From DASPJL01 sp035628645 (GTDB lineage: Bacteria > Bacteroidota > Bacteroidia > Cytophagales > Cyclobacteriaceae), in assembly GCA_035628645.1 (NCBI GenBank), contig DASPJL010000086.1, positions 1 to 28,637 on the forward strand: 28,637 nt of DNA, read 5' to 3'. The notes below the pieces were generated by a model, which worked only from the letters and a program-made list of their open reading frames with translations, did not search any database and was not told the DNA's origin. This document shows positions 23,187 to 28,637 of the stretch, piece by piece. A program made the position numbers and the translations under genes. Numbering within the stretch: position 1 is the first letter of the stretch; every line of letters starts with the position of its first letter.

Positions 23187-24473
23187 ATGAATGACTTACT
23201 AGATCTTGATAAAAAATTAATATGGCATCCCTTTACTCCCTTAGTGAGTGAAATTTCCCCTATCCTTATTGAAAAGGCAGAAGGCGTCTATCTCCATACA
23301 GCAGACGGAAGAAAAATAATTGATGCCATTTCCTCATGGTGGGTTAATCTTCATGGCCATGGACACGAATATATTGCTAAAGCCATCTCAGCGCAAGCAA
23401 TGAAAATGGAGCATGTGATTTTTGCCGGATTCACCCATGAACCTGCCATCAGGATATCGCAACGTGTGCTTTCCATCCTTCCTGACAATCAGGTAAAGAT
23501 TTTTTATTCGGATAATGGAAGTACTGCAGTGGAAGTTGCCATAAAAATGGCGCTTCAGTATTGGCACAACAATAATCACACTAAGAAAAGGGTGATAGCG
23601 TTGGAGGGCGCCTATCATGGAGATACGTTCGGAGCTATGTCTGTAGCTGAGCGAGGGCCATTTAATGCCGCATTCCAATCGCATCTTTTTAATGTTGAGT
23701 TTATACCTTTTCCCACAGAAGAAAATTTTGAAGAAGTAAAAAGAAAGCTCTTTGCGCTTACTCAGTCAAAAGATGTAGCGGCATTTATTTACGAGCCTTT
23801 ACTGCAAGGCACGGCAGGTATGAGGATGTACTCAGAGGAAATGCTGGATGAAATGATTTCCATCGCACACCAAAATGAAACACTTTGTATAGCAGATGAA
23901 GTTTTGACAGGTTTTGGAAGGACAGGAAAACTTTTCGCCTCTTTATATTGTAAGAACCAGCCGGACATTATGTGTCTGTCAAAAGGGATAACAGGAGGAT
24001 TTATGCCTTTTGGAGCTACTACCTGTAACCAAAAAGTGTTGAGTGCTTTTGAATCTTCAGAAAGTATTAAGACACTTTATCATGGGCATTCTTACACCGC
24101 CAATCCAATATCCTGTGCAGCAGCCAACGCAAGCCTTGATTTGCTTCTATCGGCAGATTGCAGGGAAAGCCTTATAAGAATAAATATTTCCCATAAAAAA
24201 TTCATTGAAAGGGTAAAGAGCGAAAGGATAAAAGACATCAGGTGTTTAGGAACCGTTATGGCTGTGGAGTTAAAGGACGAAGGAAACGCCTCTTACTTTA
24301 GCGCTTTAAGGAAAATAATTTATCCTTATTTTCTGAAAAAGAATATTTTGTTAAGGCCGCTGGGTAATATCATTTATATCCTTCCACCTTTTGTAATCAA
24401 GGATGAAGAGCTGGAGATAATTTATAATGAAATTGAAAATTTCTTAAAAATGGATTTTAATCCTGTGGAATAG
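23187..24473 (+). CDS. bioA: Adenosylmethionine-8-amino-7-oxononanoate aminotransferase
   Basis: A class III PLP aminotransferase of 428 residues that converts 8-amino-7-oxononanoate to 7,8-diaminononanoate using S-adenosylmethionine as amino donor. Signatures: the N-terminal IWHPFTPL typical of BioA, ISSWWVNLHGHGH with the paired tryptophans, FYSDNGSTAVEVAIKMA, GAYHGDTFGAMS, IADEVLTGFGRTGKLFA and the PLP lysine Lys266 in CLSKGITGGFMP. The 3' end overlaps the convergent MscS gene by 17 bases. bioB and the pimelate genes (bioC and others) are not in the window. Confidence 0.95.
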   Translation: MNDLLDLDKKLIWHPFTPLVSEISPILIEKAEGVYLHTADGRKIIDAISSWWVNLHGHGHEYIAKAISAQAMKMEHVIFAGFTHEPAIRISQRVLSILPDNQVKIFYSDNGSTAVEVAIKMALQYWHNNNHTKKRVIALEGAYHGDTFGAMSVAERGPFNAAFQSHLFNVEFIPFPTEENFEEVKRKLFALTQSKDVAAFIYEPLLQGTAGMRMYSEEMLDEMISIAHQNETLCIADEVLTGFGRTGKLFASLYCKNQPDIMCLSKGITGGFMPFGATTCNQKVLSAFESSESIKTLYHGHSYTANPISCAAANASLDLLLSADCRESLIRINISHKKFIERVKSERIKDIRCLGTVMAVELKDEGNASYFSALRKIIYPYFLKKNILLRPLGNIIYILPPFVIKDEELEIIYNEIENFLKMDFNPVE

Positions 24474-25407
24474 GTGAATTTAATTTTAATTCATTGTTTA
24501 TAAATTCCAGGATAATAAAGTTACAATACCGGTGGACTATATTTTCAAGTCTTTTATTGTTCTTGTTCAGGTCCACCACCAGTTTCATCAGTGCTTCTTC
24601 TTTTTTTATCCTTTCCACTTTCAGGGTTATCCCCTCCTTTTTTAAATGTGAGCCAAACTGATTGGTGATTTTCTCATAAACGTATGCTTCCAGGTTCAAT
24701 AGTCTTCCAAATAAATTCATATTAAGATCAAAATCAACAATAACCACAGAAGAGCTTGTTTTACTGTAATTAATGACCTCTTTAAGGTAAACCAGGTTGT
24801 TGGGGATATACATTAACTCTCCTTCGTCACTTTTAATTTTGACGTTTGCCAGATTGATATCAATTATTCTTCCTTTAAAATCGCCCACTTTGATATAATC
24901 ATTTATATGAAACTGGTCCGAAAACATCATCAGCATTCCATTCATTAAATTGGAAATGTAATCCTTAAAAAGCAATACCAACGCTACCGCGACCAAACTT
25001 ATACTGGTAAGGAAGTCGTGAGGAGAAATTTGGAAGAAATAAAAGATGAAAACAATGAAGACAAAGACTTCCAGAAGAGAAGCTATCCGGTCTATTCCGA
25101 TGATGAAATTGTCTTTGTCATCATCCTTCAGCTTGTTTCTTCTAATGTAGAGATATACAAAAATCAATCTGATGATAGTAATTATAATATCAGCCAACAC
25201 ATAAAACGCGATGATTCTGATGTGGTATGCCGTGATACTCACGTTTTCACCTATAAGAGGATATTTGTGTTGCAGCAAAATCAACAGTGTAAACAGCACT
25301 ACTTTAAGAATAAAATAAAACCTCTTTCTACTTTCTTTGATCCTGACCTTTCCTGTTTTTATTAGATTACTTGCCATAGCATTCTTCGATTTTATTTTCG
25401 AGCTCAT
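24457..25407 (-). CDS. Small-conductance mechanosensitive channel (MscS family)
   Basis: A membrane protein of 316 residues. Hydrophobic segments lie at about 30-50, 62-90 and 105-128, then the pore helix region FLTSISLVAVALVLLFKDYISNLMNGMLMMF, followed by the MscS beta domain motif INDYIKVGDFKGRIIDINLANVKIKSDEGELMYIPNNLV. It would release solutes when membrane tension rises. The C-terminal alpha/beta domain is present but short. A second in-frame ATG at codon 11 could be the true start. It is divergent from the sigma factor gene (168 bp) and its last 17 bases overlap bioA on the other strand. Confidence 0.9.
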   Translation of the reverse strand: MSSKIKSKNAMASNLIKTGKVRIKESRKRFYFILKVVLFTLLILLQHKYPLIGENVSITAYHIRIIAFYVLADIIITIIRLIFVYLYIRRNKLKDDDKDNFIIGIDRIASLLEVFVFIVFIFYFFQISPHDFLTSISLVAVALVLLFKDYISNLMNGMLMMFSDQFHINDYIKVGDFKGRIIDINLANVKIKSDEGELMYIPNNLVYLKEVINYSKTSSSVVIVDFDLNMNLFGRLLNLEAYVYEKITNQFGSHLKKEGITLKVERIKKEEALMKLVVDLNKNNKRLENIVHRYCNFIILEFINNELKLNSPIPQD

Positions 25408-25575
25408 TATATAGTATCGGAAGTTTTTTGAAAAAGGGTAAAATTAAAAATTAAATTTATTAGGGTTAACAATTATATAATTCTATTTTTTCTTATAACT
25501 TAAGTAGATTTTCAAAACCGGAGCCGTAAGATTTTGTAAATCCACCTATTCAACCAAAACCATATAGCTAGTAAT

Positions 25576-26436
25576 ATGAGGCAATTAAAAATCAGTAAAC
25601 AGATAACAAATAGAGAAAGCAAGTCATTTGACAGATATTTATCAGAGATATCACGACTTCCTATGGTTACTGCTGAGGAAGAAGTTCAATTGGCTCAAAA
25701 AATTAAAGAAGGCGATGAGGTAGCTTTGGATAAGTTAATAAGTGCTAACCTCAGGTTTGTAGTCAGTGTGGCCAAGCAATATCAGAATATGGGTCTTAAG
25801 CTGGATGACTTGATTAATGAGGGAAATTATGGATTGGTAAAAGCCGCTCAGAAGTTTGATGAAAAAAGAGGATTTAAATTTATAAGTTATGCCGTGTGGT
25901 GGATCAGACAAAGCATTATAGCGGCAATAGCTGATCAGTCCAGAATTGTCCGTCTTCCTTTAAATAAAATTGCTGATATTAAAAAAATAAACCACGCCAG
26001 CTCCATTCTAGAACAGCAATTTAACCGGGATCCCACGGAAGATGAATTGGCAGAGTATTTAGACCTGGAAGCAAGTGAAATAGAAAATATTATGAGTGTG
26101 TCGAAATGGCATATTTCAATGGATACCCCTTTTTCGGACAATGAGGAAAGCTCCTTAATTGATGTAATGGAGGATAAAAGCAGCCCTAATCCGTTAGAAG
26201 ATTTATTGATACAATCTCTTTCACTTGAGGTGCAGAGTTTACTGGTTTACCTGAATGAAAGGGAAAAAGAGGTGGTAAGGCTATTCTATGGCCTGGGTGG
26301 AGAAAAGGCAATGACCCTTGAGGAAATAGGAGATAAATTTGATTTATCAAGGGAAAGAATCAGGCAGATAAAAGATGGCGCCTTAAGAAAGCTGGCTAAA
26401 TCTGGTAAAATAAGAATTCTAAAAAAATACCTATAA
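25576..26436 (+). CDS. RpoD-like sigma-70 factor, possibly a divergent paralogue
   Basis: A sigma-70 protein of 286 residues with the compact architecture of Bacteroidota primary sigma factors (no region 1.1 or non-conserved insert). The N-terminus MRQLKISKQITNRES is the hallmark of that group. Region 1.2 (FDRYLSEISRLPMVTAEEEVQLAQKI), region 2 (ANLRFVVSVAKQYQN, then FDEKRGFKFISYAVWWIRQSI), region 3 (NKIADIKKIN) and region 4.2 (MTLEEIGDKFDLSRERIRQIKDGALRKL) are all present. Several normally near-invariant positions differ from what I remember of the housekeeping factor (DLINEGNYGLVKAAQKFDEKRG; QSIIAAIADQSR), which suggests a second, group-2-like copy. It directs RNA polymerase to promoters, probably of the TAnnTTTG type. 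Confidence 0.88.
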   Translation: MRQLKISKQITNRESKSFDRYLSEISRLPMVTAEEEVQLAQKIKEGDEVALDKLISANLRFVVSVAKQYQNMGLKLDDLINEGNYGLVKAAQKFDEKRGFKFISYAVWWIRQSIIAAIADQSRIVRLPLNKIADIKKINHASSILEQQFNRDPTEDELAEYLDLEASEIENIMSVSKWHISMDTPFSDNEESSLIDVMEDKSSPNPLEDLLIQSLSLEVQSLLVYLNEREKEVVRLFYGLGGEKAMTLEEIGDKFDLSRERIRQIKDGALRKLAKSGKIRILKKYL

Positions 26437-26442
26437 AAAAGT

Positions 26443-26471
26443 AGAGCGCGACATTTAAAATATCGCGCTCT
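26443..26471 (+). terminator. Hairpin after the sigma factor gene
   Basis: AGAGCGCGA (26443-26451) and TCGCGCTCT (26463-26471) are perfect 9-bp inverted arms around an 11-base AT loop, starting 6 bases after the sigma-factor stop codon. It stands out as GC-rich in an AT-rich setting. There is no U-run directly after the stem, so it may terminate weakly or stabilise the 3' end of the mRNA. Confidence 0.6.
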
Positions 26472-26893
26472 TAACAACCAACCAACTAACAAAAACAGAA
26501 ACTTTCCTTTTTGTAAAACAAAAACAGTAGAAAAAAATTCCGTAAAGCATAAATTATTTTACGGATAATTCTTTAAAGAACAGATATTTTGATTCTCCGA
26601 AAAATATCTTTTTGTTTTATTCTAATTAAAAATAATGCCCTCTTTCCTAATATAAATCCTATAATAAGTCATCTCGCAAAGTAAGGTTTTAATTAAATTT
26701 TACATTTTAAGGGTTACCAAAACATATGTTTTACAATTAAAGATTGTAATATTTGATTACGAAATAGGATTTAATTATTTCTTTAGCCTTGAAACACAGC
26801 ATAACTCTGCGTTTTTTTTATATGGCAGGACCGTTTTTAAGAGAATAGTGTAAGGTTGTCTACAAATGGTGTAAGAAATAGGGCACTTAATTT

Positions 26894-26901
26894 TAGATTT
26901 G
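26894..26901 (+). promoter_or_regulatory. Candidate -7 box (TAGATTTG) for the PH-domain gene
   Basis: TAGATTTG fits TAnnTTTG and lies 48 bases before the ATG at 26950, a usual leader length. No clear TTG is at the -33 distance, so the call rests on the single box. Confidence 0.4.
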
Positions 26902-26949
26902 CACGATTAAAATCTTGCTGAGTAAATCAAAATCTTAAAAAAAAGCATA

Positions 26950-27318
26950 ATGACAAAAGAGATAGAATGGAAGGGGGCACCTTCACAACTTTTAAATATC
27001 GGTATTTTTTTATCTGGTATTTTTATTGTTACCCTTCCTTTGATCATTTTCAGATGGAAGCATTTAAAGAGCACGGTTTATGAAATTGGAAAGAATGCTG
27101 TTTTGTCAAGGAACCTTCTGGAAAAGAAAGAGGAAAGTATAAAGATTGAGGATATAAATAATATTTTAATTGAAAGGCCCTTGTTCCTAAGAATATTTAA
27201 TTTATCCAATCTAATTATAACTTCCAATCAAAATAAAAGCATTGTATTTGCCGGGCTTAATAAACCGGAAGAAATTTTGCTCCAGCTAGAAAATAATAAA
27301 AACTCAATTAAATTTTAA
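26950..27318 (+). CDS. Bacterial PH-domain (YdbS-like) membrane protein
   Basis: A protein of 122 residues. A short N-terminal segment (EIEWKGAPSQLLN) leads to a hydrophobic stretch at about 14-35 (LNIGIFLSGIFIVTLPLIIF), then a strand-rich domain: STVYEIGKNAVLSRN, IKIEDINNILIERPLFLRIFNLSNLIITSNQNKSIVFAGLNKPEEILLQLE. The order 'Y.it...v......i..i.dI..i.......r.fg...l.i.s' is that of the bacterial PH domain (bPH_2) family. The role of these proteins is poorly known. It precedes the histidine kinase gene by 35 bases on the same strand and may be co-transcribed with it. Confidence 0.75.
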   Translation: MTKEIEWKGAPSQLLNIGIFLSGIFIVTLPLIIFRWKHLKSTVYEIGKNAVLSRNLLEKKEESIKIEDINNILIERPLFLRIFNLSNLIITSNQNKSIVFAGLNKPEEILLQLENNKNSIKF

Positions 27319-27353
27319 CCTTATTAAATTTTTTGGTTGATATTAAAAATTTA

Positions 27354-28637
27354 ATGTTTAAAGATTTATTAAATATAGCCACAATAAGGGGTAAAATAGT
27401 CCTTTCCTTCCTTTTCTATATTGCTATTATTTGCTTTATAATATTCATTTTTTTTATGCACAATAGAAAAATGGAAAAAGTGAAGAAGACCACCGTGAAG
27501 ATCGAAAAGCTTTACACCGGTACACTTGAATTAATTAAGATTGAAAGGGATTTTAACAGCTACGAAACAAACGATGCTGCATTTTATAAGTCAGGCAAAA
27601 GCCAGAACCTGACCGAGCACAAAGAATTACTTGATTCATTAAAGCGTCAGTTTAAATCGCTGACTACGAGTAACGACCAAATGATTGTAAAATCCGCGTC
27701 TCATTTATTGTTCATTCTGGACAATTATGATAAGTCTTTTTCTCAACTTGTAAATAAACTTCGGGAAAAGGGCTATAAAGACCACGGACTTGAGGGGAAA
27801 ATGAGAAGGAACATTTATGATTTGGAAAAGAAAGGATTTGCCCTGGATAGAACAAAAATTATTTCACTGAGTAAAAATGAAAAGGATTTTCTTTTAAGAA
27901 ATGAATCAATATACATATACAAGATTAAGAATCTAAGTGAAAGCCTTAAGCGTGAAATTAAAAGTAATTCTAGTTTGAGCAAAAGTGAGAAAAGGGAGCT
28001 TAACCAAATTTTGGATGAATATCTGGCGTCTTTCAATCAGCTTGTCGATGTCAAAAAGGAGATAGGCCTTAATGGTTCTGAGGGTTTAAACCGTACACTG
28101 AAAAATTATTCAAAAAGTATATTTAATGAAATGGACCTGATGATAGCTTATGCACGACATAAGGAGTCGCAGATCTTAAGTAATATGAAGTATACATTTA
28201 TATCAATAATTGCTATATGTATTATAGCTTGTATAGTCTTCAGTTACTTCATCTCAAATAAACTTACCAAGCCGATCAGCGATTTGTCTTATATTATAGC
28301 GCAAGTTCAAAAAGGTAATTTCAGTTCAAGGGTTCAGCTTCTGCAAAACAATTCGCGTGATGAAATCGGTGAGTTGACAAGGAATTTTAATAGCATGGTA
28401 GAACTGGTGCGAAGTAGTTTTATTGAAATAAAGGAAAAGAACGTAAGGCTGGAAATTCAAAATTTAAAACTCACAAGCATAAATGAAAAATTAGCTGCAT
28501 CTGAGAAAAGCTTAAAAGAAAGCAATGCAATAAAAGATAAATTCTTTTCAATTATAGCTCATGACTTGAAAGGGCCGTTAGCAACGATTACCTCTTTCCT
28601 TCAGATAATGATCAATTATTCGGACGGATTTACGGAG
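27354..28637 (+). CDS. Sensor histidine kinase, 3' end beyond the window
   Basis: The first 428 codons of a membrane sensor kinase are open to the window edge. A membrane segment (ATIRGKIVLSFLFYIAIICFIIFIFF) covers residues 9-34. A helical periplasmic sensor of about 240 residues with no recognisable ligand pocket follows. The second membrane segment (YTFISIIAICIIACIVFSYFI) lies near 277-297, then a HAMP linker (ISNKLTKPISDLSYIIAQVQKGNFSSRV ... DEIGELTRNFNSMVELV), a coiled coil, and the HisKA H-box FSIIAHDLKGPLATI with its phospho-accepting His. The ATPase domain is outside the window. It would phosphorylate a response regulator not seen here. The helical-bundle sensor resembles those of chemoreceptors; the stimulus is unknown. 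Confidence 0.88.
   Translation, partial: MFKDLLNIATIRGKIVLSFLFYIAIICFIIFIFFMHNRKMEKVKKTTVKIEKLYTGTLELIKIERDFNSYETNDAAFYKSGKSQNLTEHKELLDSLKRQFKSLTTSNDQMIVKSASHLLFILDNYDKSFSQLVNKLREKGYKDHGLEGKMRRNIYDLEKKGFALDRTKIISLSKNEKDFLLRNESIYIYKIKNLSESLKREIKSNSSLSKSEKRELNQILDEYLASFNQLVDVKKEIGLNGSEGLNRTLKNYSKSIFNEMDLMIAYARHKESQILSNMKYTFISIIAICIIACIVFSYFISNKLTKPISDLSYIIAQVQKGNFSSRVQLLQNNSRDEIGELTRNFNSMVELVRSSFIEIKEKNVRLEIQNLKLTSINEKLAASEKSLKESNAIKDKFFSIIAHDLKGPLATITSFLQIMINYSDGFTE

Larger units (their letters stand above)
26437..26949. other. Intergenic region after the sigma factor gene
   Basis: A 513-bp AT-rich region with no credible gene. It contains the hairpin at 26443-26471, a smaller inverted repeat TCCGTAAA/TTTACGGA (26539-26546 and 26558-26565), an imperfect ACACAG...CTGCGT stem followed by seven T near 26790-26820, and a TAGATTTG box before the PH-domain gene. 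No tRNA or other named RNA was recognised. The length and the number of hairpins leave room for an unrecognised small RNA. Confidence 0.5.

Overview
The window looks like a low-GC (mid-30s %) member of the Bacteroidota, probably Cytophagales-like. The evidence is the gene families (a TonB receptor with a carboxypeptidase-D-like N-terminal repeat, a short primary-type sigma factor, porin-family beta-barrels), the scarcity of Shine-Dalgarno sequences, and several matches to the Bacteroidota promoter element TAnnTTTG. No rRNA, tRNA, CRISPR array or complete transposon was recognised.

Layout. (1) 55-3640, minus strand: a TonB-dependent receptor, a small Cys-rich secreted protein probably transcribed with it, and two small uncharacterised proteins. 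(2) 4153-4866: an orphan HepT/DUF86-like protein whose catalytic motif is eroded and which carries a long acidic tail. (3) 4921-6282, minus: a membrane-anchored protein resembling the large subunit of N,N-dimethylformamidase. (4) 6643-19301 plus 20100-20486, plus strand: a biosynthetic cluster of the aryl-polyene/flexirubin type. It holds a tyrosine/histidine ammonia-lyase, a ketoreductase, three full ketosynthases, two ketosynthase-like partners without the active-site Cys, two acyl carrier proteins, two hotdog dehydratases, a thioesterase, an LpxL-like acyltransferase, a polysaccharide deacetylase, a LolA-like carrier and a lipoprotein. (5) 19402-20004: a HigB/HigA toxin-antitoxin locus lodged in that cluster; a one-base frame change near the end of higB joins toxin and antitoxin in one reading frame. 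(6) 20525-21142, minus: a small outer-membrane beta-barrel. (7) 21351-24473: biotin genes bioF-bioD-bioA. (8) 24457-28637: an MscS channel (minus), a divergent RpoD-like sigma factor, a bacterial PH-domain membrane protein and the first 428 codons of a histidine kinase cut by the window edge.

How it fits together. The ammonia-lyase would supply a 4-coumarate-type starter from tyrosine. The KS/KR/DH/ACP set would extend it to a conjugated polyene. The acyltransferase, LolA-like protein and lipoprotein suggest that the product is esterified and moved to the outer membrane. The cluster has unrelated genes on both sides, yet no acyl-activating ligase, dialkylresorcinol (DarA/DarB) genes, glycosyltransferase or MMPL exporter is visible, so it is either minimal or split across the genome.

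Beyond ordinary annotation, the main points are: the fused, frameshifted HigBA with a 22-bp near-palindromic operator set inside its promoter; a ~85-bp dispersed repeat at 3862-3946 and 10358-10447 that produces a false N-terminal extension on an acyl carrier protein; a ketosynthase whose conserved N-terminus implies a non-standard start codon; an eroded HepT-like protein; and four further kinds of short repeat in the intergenic gaps of the cluster and the bio operon.
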